In this document: piece by piece, positions 1 to 14,533 of the stretch
How positions within the stretch are numbered: the stretch's first letter is position 1
Layout of the letters: every line of letters begins with the position of its first letter
DNA from: Luscinia megarhynchos
Lineage: Eukaryota > Chordata > Aves > Passeriformes > Turdidae
Assembly (NCBI GenBank): GCA_034336665.1
Contig: JAPFBE010000002.1
Span: 34,079,406 to 34,143,405, forward strand
Direction of reading: 5' to 3'
DNA length: 64,000 nt
Made by a program: the position numbers and the translations under genes
The notes under the pieces: model-generated
Told to the model about the DNA's origin: nothing
The model's input: only the letters and a program-made list of their open reading frames with translations
The model's database searches: none

Positions 1-320
1 ATGAAGTAATTTATACAAACCATGACTGGCTATTCTTTCTACATCACAGAACAGGAGAAATCCCACTTGTGCCAATTCTGATTTAACTTTGGGGTTAGAA
101 TGTTGATGGACAACAGAGAAAGGATATGTCACATCAGTTACAACCGTATTAATGATAAGGAATTGTTAAACATTCTGTATCTCTCAGAGGAAAGCACTTC
201 AGTCTAGATATACTAGGGCTGTGAGTGTCTCAGATAGCACTTCATTTTATTCAGTGGAAGTGTCTCTAAGCAGATAAAGACATCTAATAAAAGTCTTAGC
301 CATGCCAACAGAAGTAAAAT

Positions 321-380
321 ATGTCTATGTATATGTGTGCATATAAACCTATACAAATATATATACACACATATATATAA
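321..380. repeat. Degenerate TG/TA microsatellite
   Basis: ATGTATATGTGTGCATAT and ATATATACACACATATATAT units surround a short non-repeat stretch. Confidence 0.8.
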
Positions 381-3227
381 TTTTTAAAAAATTAACAGTA
401 ATTTAAAATGCCTAGGGACATTTTCATTTATTTTAATAAAAACCAAAACAAAGCAGAGACCTTCATCTGAGTCCAAGACTGGAAATTGTACAACAATCAA
501 ATTTCTGTCCAAGTCAGAACCTGGATGGTGTTGATTTCTGTCGAGCATTTATTCTTGCATGCATCCAATATTTTATATAAACACATGTTGGTCAAAAGAA
601 TTTATTTGAATGATGTTAAACTAAATCACTTATAAACCAAATGACATTTTTTAAAATCAATGTAAGAACAACTTCATCGTGTAGGCAAGCTCTTAAGAAG
701 TGTTAAAAGTGGGAAGCAGAGATTATTTGATAGTGTTAGCAGAGAGGTCTTCAACACTGCTATTAGTTTAGAGCAGTAACTTGTCAGCACGTCTAACTTT
801 TGGACGAGATAATTCTCTACTCAACGTTAGCGATCCTGACTTCCCACCAGGCTTCATGCATTTTAAATCTTCTTAAGATTCCCTTGGCCTTGTATGTCTG
901 CATAGATCAACAGGCATAACTACCACACGCCTACCTTGCTACCTGGCCTTTACATCCCCCAAAACTGTATCCACCTGTTGCCTCAAAGAGCACACCAGTA
1001 TCATTGAAATCTGCAATTGCCGAGTCCTCACTGCCAACTGCCGGGTGGGAGAGCCGGTTAGTGAAAGCAGTACCAATACATAAATATTATGTAAATGCAT
1101 CTGTAATATAAATACCACAACACTGACAGCAGACTGGCAAATGAACATGGAGAGATTCCTCTGTCAACATTGTAAAATAGGATCACTGAATGAAAGACTG
1201 CCGTGTGTGTGGCTTGTTTTGCCAGCTGTGCTGCAGCACGTGCATCTGGGGTTGGATGGCTCATGTACAATATTATGGGGCTTTTGGGAAGTGACTGACA
1301 TGTAGCCTGGTGTATCACAGCTCCTGGGCAGGCATAACTGTGGAGGAAACATGGGCAGTAAGGTAATTGAGATTCTTCCTGTGGTTATTCAGTGCTGAGC
1401 TGTCAGAGGAGGTTTTGACACAGCAGGGGATGAGATAAAAGACTTTCTCTTGTAGGACATCTGCTCAGTGGGACTGCCAGTCACTGCCTGTCCCTCCTCC
1501 ATTCACAGTCATATCGATGGTCTTCTGGCAGTGTCCAAAATCCTGCAGTGCTATTGTCTTTGATTCTTAGAATGCCCTAACTTCCTCTGGATGTCTGCAT
1601 ATGTGACAGAAGTACCTTTCCCCTCCCTAGGTAGGAACTTCCAGACTAGATTTTTCTTTCACATGTTATATTATTCTTCTGCTGAAAGAAGGCCAGGCAC
1701 AATACTAAGGCCTTTCCTTTGGGTCAAAGATATTTTAGGGGGCAGCACTTGGAAAGCCTTCACATCAGGAGAAAGCTGTGAATGGGGGTCTAATATTCTC
1801 AGAGAAAGAAAAAGACTGCCAGTGAGATTATTTGAATTCCACCTATTAGAAAAGGAGAAAGTCCGTGACAAGTGGACTGAACAGATTAAAGGTCTGGGGA
1901 GCTTTGCAGGGGAGATAAGGTGATGAGCTGTAGCTTTGCAAAGTAAGGAGGAATCTAGAAGTGAAGAAAGATCAAAATGTAGTGGCACTAGTAAAAAGTA
2001 AACTGGGTTTTTTTTAAGGGTTGAATGAGCTGTGGAGAGCTGATCTTAAAAATCACCTTATTTTGTGACTTAGGCATAATTCATAGCATTAACATTTATT
2101 AAACCAAAAAGTTTCCTAAATTTTACAGCTGTTTATTTTTAATAAGAATATAGTGGTGAATTTTTATTATGACATGAATAAAACTAGTATGGCTAATTGC
2201 AATGTCAGCACTGCCACCATCTTGTTTAATTGTGTTTAACATGAAGAGGAGAAAGAAGTCTTTGAGCCTCTGGTTAGTTTTTTGTGCACATTCTGACCAT
2301 TTCTTAGATGCATCTTATGCATACTGGAACTGACTGCCCTGCTCTTCTCTGCCTATTTCCACGTAATTGTTACCTGTAACAGACCCTCTGGGAAGGTAAA
2401 CAAAAAGAGGTAAAACAAAACCCAGAAGCACAGTACTTGGACTGCCCTCTTGCTTTTTTTCCACCCTTCCAGTCAGGCATGATTTTAACAGGTTCTATCT
2501 TGAGAAGTACTAAATCCAGAAACTAGTAATTTATGCCATCTGGAAACTTGATATCCTTGTTTTTCAAATGGTTTACAAAATATATCTAATTCTAAATACT
2601 CACAAATTATGGGTGGCCAAAGTCCAATTCAGAGCAGAATAAAAGCTAATTGAACAAGGTAAACAGAGAAGCTAAAGTATCGCGATGCACCAGGCGACTG
2701 GGGAATCAGCACAAGAGAGAGATGGCTGAGACCTGCCTATGGACTGGAAGAGAGAAGATGTTTTCCAGACAGAAACTCAAAATGAAAATGTGGAAATTCT
2801 TGTATAGCAGCTGGAAAGAGCAAGGAGAGCTGTGCAGGGTGTAGGGCTTGGGGCAGGCAGGGAGAATGTTTAGCAGCAGCACTCAGGAGCAGACAGGGGT
2901 GCCTAACAGTGGGGCAGCAGCATAAAGGCTCAAGCTGGGAGATGGTAGCATTTTTATTACAAAGTGCTGGGGAAATATAAATAGGAGAAGTGAGCCATGG
3001 AGGCTGAGAAGAGAAGCTTGGTAATAGTACCAGAGGATGAAATGCAGGTAGATGAAGCAGGCTTTTGGCCACCCCTGAGAGAAGCAAGTGCAGCGGCTGC
3101 AAGGATGCTGCTGCTCTGCAGACAAGGGTAGAGTCCTTTGCCTTGGGTGCTAGGAAAGACTCCAGTGCAAAAACCAGCTTCTCCAGCTTGGCACTGGGTT
3201 TAAAGCTTCAGTGAATATTTATCTTCA

Positions 3228-3273
3228 GTGTGTGTGTAAATAAACCTGTAGGTATATATACACATACACACAC
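3228..3273. repeat. TG and TA/CA microsatellite pair
   Basis: A GTGTGTGTG run is followed after 14 bases by GTATATATACACATACACACAC. Confidence 0.85.
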
Positions 3274-4019
3274 TTTTTGTTTTCTTTCTTTTCAGAGCTG
3301 CAGTAAAAATAATCAACAGCATTGCCAGGTAGCCTTGAGCTGACTGCCTTCTCAAAGATATGAACTGCTGGTTCCACATCATATCCACAACAACTACAGA
3401 GGGTGAAAGAAAGGTGAAAGAAAAGCAAAAGAATCTGCACAGCAAAACTAAATACAAATTAAATTCAAATAAAGGAAGGATTCCTCTATCTTGTAATTCT
3501 TGGATGTAATATGAAATCAAACTTCTGTTCCTGAATAAAAATACTTGCAGTACAACTTCTGAAGAATAGATGAAAGTGAGGGCTATTAATGGCTACATAA
3601 TAGGCAAAAAAAAATCCCCAAACAACTCTGGCTGTGACTGTGAGGAGTTTTCAAAACTTGTTGAGAGAAGGGAATTTTCCACTATCTGTGGAAGTGTAGA
3701 ATTGTGTTCAGATCATCTCTTGGTACTGCAACCAATTATGACTTCTAGTTAACATAATCCAAAGACAGTGGTATGCAGCCCTTTGGCAAAGTTTGAATCT
3801 GCTATACTAATTAAGCATTTTCAAAGAGATATGATAGACACACACAGATTGAGGGAAAGAACCCTGACTTCTATTAATAGGCTAATCTTGTGCCCTGTAA
3901 AGGAAAGGGATTTTTCCCACTGCTTCATTGGGAAGGAGAAATCTCCACTCTTACAGTGACACCAGACTTTCCAAATCTAACCGAATATTATTTTTAAAAA
4001 TGAATCATTGATCCTTAAA

Positions 4020-4450
4020 TGCATCCCCAGATGTTCATATATGAATTTACAGTATTTAGCATGCTGAGCTTAATTGTCCATTCAAATCACCCTAACTGAG
4101 GAATGCTCTGCTTAAGGGAGTCACCATATGCCAATATAAAACCTGTGTTAAGTGACTGGAGAATCAAGCCTACGCTGTTTTACTTTACATCACTATGCAT
4201 TGCTCTAATCTGAGGGAGAAATAATTGCAAACGTTTTAACTGTGAAAGAATAGGGAGTCATCAAACCTTCAATCATATTTTAATATGCAGTCACACTCCA
4301 CTTTCATAAATAGGAGTTGGAATAATTATAAAGACATCATTTTTAATTGTCACTCATCATTTATTCGACTCCTTAAGTAGAACACACATTTAATTAATGC
4401 CTTAGGTTTTAGCGTCAATTACCACATTAGATGTTCTCCCATATTCATTC
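4020..4450. promoter_or_regulatory. Candidate conserved noncoding block
   Basis: An AT-rich, non-repetitive block carries words such as ATTTAATTAATGCC, ATAATTGCAAACG and TTAAGTGACTGG, in the style of vertebrate conserved noncoding elements. There is no coding signal and no repeat match. This is pattern judgement only. Confidence 0.2.
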
Positions 4451-4899
4451 CATCTGCTACAAGTAAATACTTTACCACTGCACAGTTATACATCCATATA
4501 AGATCATGATCACAAATTTTCCTGCCTCCTCATGACCTATTGTACAGCAAGCGAAAAATTTTGCAAAACACAGACACAAAAAATAAGTTTTGGCTTGGAA
4601 TTAGAGATATTTTCTTACAAGCATAAGGAATTTGCTCAACTGGCAGGTACTAGTTTAGCAATGATATGTTGCTCATAATGAAGATGCAGAGCATGTTTGG
4701 GCTCTGAGATGACAGTATGAACATTTTTGGATTACCCAACACTCAGGGCATGGGACATTTTGTTGTTTTGTGGTTTCAAGTCTTTTTTCAGCTGTCTTGT
4801 AGTTTTTCATAGCTAGTTTGGTTTAAAGTCTTCAGGTGATTTGGATTTGACCATGTTCTTCAGTAAATTGCTTACCTCCACTGTTAAGTTGTTAGATCA

Positions 4900-5040
4900 G
4901 CATCCTTGTGTCATTTCCTATGAGGCAAAGCCTTCCCAGCCTTTCTTGTTGCCCTTTTCTGACCTTTTCCAGCTTTTGGGTGCCCTTTTTTCAGTGTAAA
5001 TCCTTTTTCAGCTGCAGTCTTTGTATTGCCTCAGGCAGCC
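4900..5040 (-). mobile_element. Old CR1/L3-type relic
   Basis: The blocks TTTCCTATGAGGCAAAGCC, CTTGTTGCCCTTTTCTGACC and TTTTCCAGCTTTTGGG match, as I recall it, the reverse complement of the ancient CR1 family found across reptiles (the segment with TTGTTGCCCTTCTCTGTACTT). Limits are approximate because divergence is high. Confidence 0.6.
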
Positions 5041-8000
5041 ACAGGAATCTCCCTTCCCAGTGCCTCTCAGCTTGTTCATCCCCTCAAGGACTCTCATCTC
5101 CCTTCTCCACACTTGGAGACCCGGTCAGGTCAGCTGTGTGCCACGACTCCTGGGTTTCCCTCGGGTCCCTATGCTCTGGAGCACTGCCTCCATGCCACCT
5201 GCCTGCTTTAGTGCCATGGTCTACAGGAGCAATCCCTCAGCAGTGGGGGCAGACACTGCCATCCAGGCTGCCTTACCCAGTGAGGAGCCTCAAGCAGGGT
5301 CAAGGCTAGAGCTAAGGCAGCCCCCAGTGTGTGCCCCTGCATAAATGCACTTTGCACTGACCCCACTGGGAATGGGTATTGTGCTGCTGCCAGGAAAGCC
5401 TTATGGAAGATGAAGTGGGCTGAAAAAACAAGGCAAAGGAAGGAAAAAACACACAGGAGTCCCTAATTTGGTCTGGTCCAAGACAGAAGGAAAGGGAAGA
5501 GTGGAACATCCCAGGTGGAGGAAGATGGTCTGAACATGCTTATACTGCTCAACAACACCAGCTCCCTGAGGAGCTTGTCAATAGGGTGTGCTGACCTCTC
5601 TTGCACCAGGGCCCTACTTCATGAGAAAGATCAGTTTTACCAAGGTCTCTCCATGGCAGAGCTTGGAGGCCTTTCACTTCCAGCTCCTCCTTTCTCACAC
5701 CCCACCGAGAGCCCCATGCTGACCTTTGAGAATGGCCAGCACCGACAGGAGGAACCAAAACACTTCAGCTCCTGGGAATGTGCCTGAAGCTGGCTTGCCA
5801 AACTGCTTGCAAGCATTTTCTGGGCCACTTACTGCTGCTCTGAAGTTTTTCAAGTGTCCACATGCTTTGGGTGCACTGCTGGTACATCCTGGGAACGCTC
5901 CTGCAGGGAGCAGGTAATGATGGTCTTTACCCAAGTGATCACAGGGTGTTAGGAGTGAAAGGAATGTGAGCCTGGATGGCTCCCCAAAGGTGCCAGAGGC
6001 ACACTGGCAATTATCTCCCCAAACACAGCACCAAATACTTGTGCTCATTGTAGTTAGCTTTTCCTCTCAAAAGAAGTTATTTCCTCTAGCAGGGTCCAGA
6101 CAAGTGAAAATCCCGCACTAGCCCATGGTCCTCTGTTGAAGTGGCATCCCCAAACTGGTAATCTCTATTATGACTTCCCCAGCATCTGTCCATTGGGTGG
6201 AATGACCTGAAAATCAGGAAGAACAATGAATCCCAGGATTCCAGTCAGCACTGGCACTCCTAATTGCTGCCCTGCACAATGGGTTGCTGTGTTACCCCTG
6301 CTAGGGGCTTCCCTGGGAACACTGTCATCTTTTGAGTAGTTTCGGTCTTTTAAAGTCACCTTAAATGACTAACTACTATGACCTTAGCATTTGCTCATCA
6401 CCCAGCAATTTCCTACCCTGAGACAGGCTGCATGTGTGGCAGAGATATCTGGTCCTTTAGAACAGGATTGTAGCTTACATAATTGGTCATACAGTTTTAA
6501 AACAATGGCACAGATTTGGACATTCATTTAAAAAGTGGATATGCTAAACATTAAAAATAAATATCCAGCAAGGTTTTATATATTTTAATACTATATTTCA
6601 TGGTAATGATACATTTATAAAATTTTTTAGTGTTGAAAGAATGTTACAGGCTTGACATGATGGTCCCATAAATGAATATTCTGTGTGGTGTAAGTACTTT
6701 ATGAGAGAATGCTGAAACTGGGCATGAACTGTGGGGATAAGCAACCTACTGACTTGATGAACTTTGTAATGATTTATTAAGTATTAATAAATGTCCATAA
6801 ATAAAAAGTGCAGCCTTATTTGAAAATGCAATTCTACTTAAAAAATTTTTATGAGCAACTGAATACCGCAGACCACAATGTAAGATGAGCAGTTATAAAA
6901 ATGAATGTCTCTTCAGGAATTCTGAAAGACCAGTCCTCCTGAATATTTAGTTTCATCATTTTATGTTGACTTGTTCAAATGCCAAAAGCCAGCCATTGAG
7001 GTTCCATACATTGCCTCCCAAACTGCTGTATTTCTAATAGCCACAAACCTCAGACTTTTGGAGGCAATTTGATCACATTTCGCATTCAATCCAAGTAAGG
7101 CCTTTGAACTAACCTGCCTCTGGAATGTAACCCTTTTCTATTGAGTAATAGTGAAAAATATCCATTTCTTTCAGATTTTCCATACCCTTCATCACAAATC
7201 TAAGCAACCCCTTGACCCCTAAACCTCAAGAAATTATAATAGAGTTGTGGAGGTCCTAAATCTGACCACCCATAACTTAACAGATGAAATGATATTTATG
7301 TTTTGTTTTTCCTATGTCATCAGTTCTTTCAGTTACTGAGTGAACTAGATTTTCTGTTCTTAGTAGGGGCAAATAACAGACAAAGCACTTGTGAGAAGTA
7401 GGGGACCGAAGTGAAATAAGTAGGAGGCATTCACTGAATATTATGCCCAGCTAGTGACTGCTCTTGGAGTGAGTAAAAGCTCATGAACACTGAGGAGGGT
7501 GATCATTAGAGCTAATGCTGCACCTTGGTACACTGTCACTGACCACACCCACACCCATTCCCTCTAGGGACATGCTGGCACCTTATGTGTCTCCATTTAA
7601 ATGTTTCTAACTTGATAAAAACACAACAAAAGCCTCAAGCAGACAGACTGAAGTACAGGTACCAACAAAGGTGATGTTTCCCTATTTGCACTTGTGTGAG
7701 TTTGAAAGAGGATTAGTTCTGATGTTCACTTTTCCCTTTCCCACATCCATCACTGCCTTTTTTTTCCCAAATGATGGCTGCATTGTGACCTAACTCTCTG
7801 TGCTCATCTAACTCCTTCCAGCAATTCTTGTAAGGGGCTGAGCAGAAATGGCACAGGAACAAAAGACAGAGTGAAAAAGCAGGAGATAGTACCCAAAAGC
7901 CAGGAGCTGGGCATTTCTCTACTGTTCCTGAGACTCATTATTCTTTCTGTCCACTACATTTATTGCCATGGTGTTTAGGAATTTCAGCCCTGGATTCCCA

Positions 8001-9750
8001 TAATGAGCTATTTCTATGAAGTGCTGTATAGAGGCAGAACAAAGAGATGGTACTTCCTTTAAGATCACACCGTGGACAACAGCAGATGGTGATGAGCAGA
8101 CAGAGGGGGAGTACAGGAAAACAAGAAGACAACTGTGAAACTAATTAGGATTGTAAAACTCTGGACAAGTCTGGTCACAATAGAAATATTAGTGGGTTTG
8201 GAGGGTTACATTATTTCAGCTTTGCAATCAAAGAAGCAGCTATCAGAATAAATCTACAGGCAGTATTTTTTATATGTCCTTGTTTCTGAGAAGGGAAAAT
8301 CTAGTAGAAAATGCCTCGAGTCTGTATGGATGCATGCAAAATATGCAACCTCTGTATGAAATGAACACTTTTATTTCCCTCTTTTTGTTACCCTTGCATT
8401 ATTGCAGACAAGCCAAAATACGACCCTGTTTTATTCTACACATAAGGACAGTTAACTGTCCTTTTCATGAATTCAGATATCCTGCAGGGGACAAATGAAT
8501 GCCCCAATTTTTCCTTTTCTCCTATATGGCAATTGTGCTTTTTTGTTGGGATATTGCTCACATTTAACACCAATTTTTGCCATTCCTGGGAGAGTATTTA
8601 CTTCTTAAAATCCACAAAGTCTCTATGATAATGATACTTAATTTTGAAAAAAGGAAACAGACACTACTGTTTTTCAGTTTAGAAATTCCAAACACTGCTT
8701 CCCTTCCCAGCACCATTTTATTTCTCTCTGAGACATCCACATACTGTCATTGTCTCCATATTAGTCTCCTCCCAGAGATGGCAGAATCAGCTGAGAATTT
8801 ATAAACTACCTTTATATCTTTTTCTGTTTGGGCTTCAGATTCCTCCCTGGTTCTCCTGTGTTGCAGATTTTGCTGGTGCTATCCGTCACTCATGCTCCTT
8901 GCTGTTATCTTTGACAGAGAGCTTTTCATTAGAAACATCCCTTCCTACAGCTTTCTTTGCATTCCTAACTTGCTTAAAGTTATTAGTCTATATAAAGCAA
9001 TGCAGTGCTTTTCTGTGATTTATCTCAGCAGACCTTGGAACCACGCTAATCGCCAAGTTATGACTGTCTGTGTGTCGGGCAAAGGAATGTGTGGGTAGCA
9101 GTTGTCTCTGCAAGGAGGGAGTCCAAGAGCCAGCCATTAGGATATTATTAACTTTGTGTCTTAGGTTGAAATATTAACATGTCTCTCCAGTGCACTGAAA
9201 AATGCTCCTGAGGATTTTGCCTAATATTCCAGGCTCCAGCAGCAGAAATACTCCCCAACCCAAGCTCCAGCTTGATTCTACAGCCCCTAAGACCTGCCAA
9301 AACCACCATGATGTGAAAGTGTTTCTGAGGTAAAATATTCACAGAGTATATAATGACCAGCGTGTCTGCTCCCAGATGTTCTTTCTGATGTCCCAGCCAT
9401 GGAGAACAGAAATCTGTGTAACAGGTATGAAAGACAAAGTGCCACCTTCCCCTCACTGGGGAGTGGGAGACGGTGCCTGCCCTGACTGGGGATCATGCAT
9501 AACATCTCTGCAGCCCTTTGTAAAGCCAGTTAGCACTAGTTAACCTTTATCTTATTTATTCTTTTAATTCGAGTTACCAGGTAACTTTCTGCAGATCAAA
9601 AGAAGAGTCAGGAAAAAAAAACCAGTGGAACACCATGTTATGAGTTTTGCCAGGTATATTGCAGTAATATGCTACAGGGAAACAGCTTGTTATTTGGATT
9701 TCAGTAAATGCTAAAACATGTGTTTAAGATTTAAATACTAGAAATTTGTT
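5041..9750. other. Noncoding flank, no gene seen
   Basis: The first 300 bases are more GC-rich; the rest is AT-rich unique sequence with the palindrome-bearing block at 6480-6860. No coding signal or RNA gene is recognisable. Confidence 0.7.
6480..6860. promoter_or_regulatory. Candidate AT-rich regulatory block with HOX-like palindrome
   Basis: A non-repetitive AT-rich block contains a perfect inverted repeat (ATTTATTAA, 3-bp spacer, TTAATAAAT at 6772-6792) followed by CCATAAATAAA. Homeodomain-like words are frequent. The regulatory reading is inference. Confidence 0.22.
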
Positions 9751-9837
9751 AATACATATATAATATGAAATACATATATAATAAAAACATTATATATATA
9801 TATATACACACACACATACATACACACGGGTATATAT
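9751..9837. repeat. TA/CA microsatellite
   Basis: ACATATATAATATG-type units pass into a TA repeat and then ACACACACACATACATACACACG. Confidence 0.92.
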
Positions 9838-10602
9838 TTTCTGGCTTTGGCCACCCAAATGTTAGGTGTATAATTCAAGCTTATTGCCTGAATTGCCTCT
9901 GTAGTTGATGAACATGGGTGACTTCCCCAACAGACTAGATAGGACTAGATTCCTTACTTTTAGACAGCATGATAAATGTTCAAGTAGTACCATCTGATTA
10001 GCTAAAAAAAATATATAAAATAAAAGATTCCAGAGGAATTAATATATTAATATACCTTCTCACACAGGGCCCTAAAATATTTATACGGGACCAGATTTTT
10101 TTCAGATCAGCTGCACTGATCCATCCTCACTAAAATTAGTGATGCTTGTGAATGAAGTAAGGTGCTGCCAGGAACTGTTCCACAGTATTGGCAGGGAATA
10201 AGGCCCCACACTGAGAGTTGGAATACTTGCTGTAACCTGTGTGGTATATATGGTGATCTTGGCCTCCTCCAGTTGAGTTGAACACTTTTCCTGCACGAGC
10301 AGGTTCCTAGTCAGCAGGAGAAAGTCTGGCAGCACACTCTCCTGATGTCGTGATTACAGCAAAGACTGAAAGAGCTTTCTTAAGTAAAGGAATACGTGAG
10401 AAACACTTTGTGTTATCATCTGTTGTAAAAAGTTGTAGAAAGAGAAGATGCCCAGAGCAGAGCCAGAGGCCTCTCATTGGGCCTGAGTATCATCCCTTCA
10501 GTGGAATGAATCAGATGGCTGCTCATGAATACTCAGTTTTACCACCTTTGGGCTCTTCAGAAGCCAGTCTGCATTTCTATCAAAAAAAAGCAAACCCAAA
10601 TT
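9838..10602. other. Noncoding flank, nothing recognised
   Basis: Unique AT-rich sequence between a microsatellite and a CR1 tail; I see no feature. Confidence 0.7.
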
Positions 10603-10832
10603 AGGCAACAGCACAAAGCTGCACCAGGGGATGTTCAGTGTGGACATCAGGAAACATTTATTTTCTGAGAGAGTGGTCATGCACTGGAACAGGCTTTCTA
10701 GAGAGGTGGTTAATGCCCAAAGTCTGTCAATGTTTTAGAATCATTTGGATAGTACCTGAATTGATTGGTCAGGCAGCTGGACTGGATGGGTGATGTAGAT
10801 CCCTTCCAAATAATCTGTTCTATTCTATTCTG
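10603..10832 (+). mobile_element. CR1 LINE, 5'-truncated 3' end
   Basis: This is a plus-strand CR1 tail: AGCTGCACCAGGGGATGTT, GAGAGTGGTCATGCACTGGA, ACAGGCT, a diverged middle, GGACTGGATGG and GATCCCTTCCAA. It ends in short TTCTA/TTCTATTC repeats at 10820-10832. It is more diverged than the copy at 52541-52936. Confidence 0.92.
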
Positions 10833-13800
10833 AGCAGTAAAATCTTACCTTAAGAGGGATTCCATTCACCCTGCCATTTTCTCTAGCACTCTCTGTTTCT
10901 CGAAGAATGAGTCAGCCTGCTCAGTACTTCTGAAAATGTGCCTCCTGCTCAAGCCTTTGGTTGGGAAGGAAATATTTTATCATGAATGAGCATATACTAG
11001 TGGCTTTTTTTCCCACCTGCCTGTAGAAATATATTATTTTGTAGTCAAGTTGTCTGCAAAGGAACTTACAGGAAACTATTGGGAATTTAATCTTGTAATA
11101 TCTTTAAACCTACTGTAGGATACACCAGGAGGGGTAGTAAATACAGCCCAGTGTGCACCTGCCTTCCTTTAACATGAATATTTTTCATGTGTATTTGTAA
11201 CAGTCAGTTGCAAATTTTCCATAAACAGTAATGGGTATTGCTGTGGATTACTTCCTGAATATTTTGGTAAATGATTTTCTGGCCTTGAAGAACCTGAGGG
11301 GGAAATGTTTTTAGCAATGACTAAAAGGAAGTACTGTGCTCCCATTTTCTTTTTTTTTTCAGGGGAGGGGGATTTTCCCCATTCTTTTTACAAGAAACTG
11401 TTTTTATGGGTAATTACTTGCCTTAGTGCTGCATATAACACTACTGTATACAAAGCATTACTGTCTGACCTCCTCGTTAATTATGCTAAGCAGTACAGCT
11501 GCTTTCCACCAACTGATGAAATACAGCAAAATAGCTTGCCTGCCTGGGGACATTGGCTTTCTGAGTGAAGAAACAGGCAGAAGCAAAGTTTGACCTTCCA
11601 TCTAAAGTTTAGATACGAGCTGAGGGTTGCTGGAGACAAGGCTTCCACACATGCTCTGACACTGCTGGCTCCAGCATCAGCCTGGCTGCACAGCACATCA
11701 GTAGCCAGGGCTGGAGATGAGCTCCTCGTTTCTCCTTCACTGAAATGGAAAGTGCATGTGGTGTAAGGAAGAGAAAATATGGCTCGAGCATTAACAAGAG
11801 CTCCCAATAAGGTCAATAAGCTTCTTTATTCTGAATGCTGCTTCCCAGGCACTTGAGGAATTTGTGGAGGGAACGTAAATTTATAGGTGATACCCTATGG
11901 AAAAAAAAATTTCATCACAGCCTGAAATAAGCATTTTTGAAGAATGGCTAAGTAAAGCTAAAAAAGGCAACTCCTTTGATGCCATCTGGTGCTGCCCATT
12001 AATCAGACAACTATTCTCTTTTAATTAGGGACTAGCCCTGGTACGCCTTGTTATATCAGTATAACCACAGACACAGATACAGAGAGCTCTCTATGTTCTT
12101 AATTTCCACTTTGTCCTCTACTACACAATAATTTTAAGGAGAATTAATTTTCCACCAGGGGTGTTAAGTGATTTCAAACCTTTGTTGTTGTTGTTATCCT
12201 TATTCCAGGTAAAATTCAGTAAAATAAAGTGCTTCTCTGTTCCAGTAAACTCAACACTGGACATTATAGCTACAAGAACACCTTACAAATCAGTGTGCAG
12301 TTTTATTTTCCACGTTTACATGTAATGGAACTGAGACACAGAGGAATTGTCTTCCTGAAATTCACAATGATTGGAAAATGTGTGCCTCAAGCTCTGCTTT
12401 TTCGTCTCTGAAAATGTGCTGTTGGACAACATCCTTGCCTCTGGTGGGAAATGGGGACAAGTCTTTCTTTCCCTCGTATCTTAAAGGAAAAGAAAAATCC
12501 AACCAGGATCCAAATCCTTGTTGTCATGATGTTTACCTGGAAGTATTCCATCACTTAGAGACAACGGCTCTGTTATTTTGTGGGCTTTTCTTTGTCACTG
12601 TGGTGTCAGAGAACTTCCAGCAGACCTAGGGAAAGAGCCTTTCTGGGTCCATTTTCCAGATGCCTCTCAGATGAAGAGGATGATTTTCCTTCTTGGCCCT
12701 TTGCCACTCTGTTAGCTGGGCTGCAGTGAGCCATGTTTATAGTTCACATGGCTGAAGATAATCCCAACAATACACACAGTATGAGGAGAGTACAGCTGGA
12801 CTGCTGGGAAAATAAAACATCGGAGGATGAAAAAGCAGAGGAGGTGGGGGTTTGGGAGCTTCAAGCTTTCCCCCCTTCATCCAGGGTAATCAACACAGTC
12901 ATAAATTAAAAATTTATTCCAAGACAACACATAAGTTACTCAGAAGTCATCATCATCACAGGGCTCTTGTTCACAGAGTCCACATAGAGTTGGAGGGGAA
13001 AAAGAAAGCCTGCAAAGGGAATTGTTATTTTTATCAGTAGTTAGTCATTATTTGTGGTCTTTCCAGATAAGAAGGCAGAACATATTACAGTACTTATCAC
13101 CAGCATTATCTGCCATTAGACACAACTGAACTGTATTATTGCTTCTATTTTTCATTTGTTTACATTTTTCAGTCTCAGAGCCGTTACACAGAACTCAGCT
13201 CCATAGCCTCCCTTTTTTTGTCTTTATAACAATGCATAAATAATTTTATAAGCAATAGATTTTTCAGAAATCAAAGTTCATTTTTGACCAGTGTGTGAGG
13301 TCTTTCTGGCATTGAATGTAACAGTGGACTTGTGTGGCAAGAAAATCCTTTTAAATTTGTCTATTCAAGTATAAAATAACATTGATACATGCTCCTCATT
13401 AATCCAGAATTGAAGTCTATGATCTAAAACCACTTCTGTATCCATTAATATTATTTCTCAGTGACAGAATATAAATTCCATAAGGTAAAAAATGTACTTG
13501 ATGGGTTCTTGTTCTACTTTAAGACCAAATTCAATAAATAGTGAATAAATAACATATATTGAATGAAAAATATTATTGAAGATCATTGAAGCCAGTATGG
13601 CATAAATTTCTGTGACATTCTGTCTTTTCTCTGGACTACTTACCTGTCATGAAATCTTTCCTACTTTTGCCTGTAAATATCATTTGTTGAAAAAATTTGC
13701 TGGCTGGTTTGGGAAAGTGGTATGTCTACCTGTAGTTATTATGCAAGTTGTTTGCTCTGGTTTTTTATCATGCTGTGCTATCCTGCATAATTGTAGCACC

Positions 13801-14533
13801 TGGACTAGATGGCTGAAAATGTTTAACAGGATAACGTTGAAGAGCAATTAGAAAAAAAAAAAGAAGGAAACAAAGGCCAGAAAACCAACCTCCTCTTGCA
13901 ATTTCAGATCAGATAAATATTTTAAGGGAACAAATGCTGTGATGCTACAAACAGCTCAAATAACAAAAGCTGCTGCCTGACAAGCAACTGTAAGATTATT
14001 TATTCACACATACATTAGTAAATTTTCTTCTCATCATTCAGCTGACTCCTGGGATGGTCCAAAATAGTGTTTATCAGGTCCCTATAATTGTAAAAATCCC
14101 TGAGAGTCTGCCCTGGAACTGAGCCAAACAAGCCCTGATCAGCTTCAAACACCAAGTCTTGTTAACTTCCTCCTCCAAATCTTTACTAAACTTTTTTTCC
14201 CAACAGTGGAAATCATTCTTTCCCTTCTATTCCCACAAACTGCTTAGTCTGGGACTATACCAGGTATAAACTCTATCAAGGCAAAGATTAGAGACTAGAC
14301 AGGTACATATTCTTTCTTATATTCCTTCTCTTTGAGGACTGTTAAAATGTCTGGAAAACCTACTGCAGCTTTTATCTATTCAGAACTTACCCACCACAAT
14401 TCTTCTTTGCCCCCTCAAGGCGTGTATGGTAGACACATGGTATGACAGAAGTCTGAATTTATCACAGACTAATTCACATGACAAATAGAACTTATATAAA
14501 ATAGACATTTCTGAATTATTTCTAAGAGTAGCG
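10833..14533. other. Noncoding flank, nothing recognised
   Basis: Unique sequence with short homopolymer runs only. No repeat family or gene recognised. Confidence 0.7.

Larger units (their letters stand above)
1..4899. other. Noncoding flank, no gene seen
   Basis: AT-rich unique sequence with two degenerate microsatellites. Open frames are short and match no family I recognise. The part from about 4020 is listed as a possible conserved block. Confidence 0.7.
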
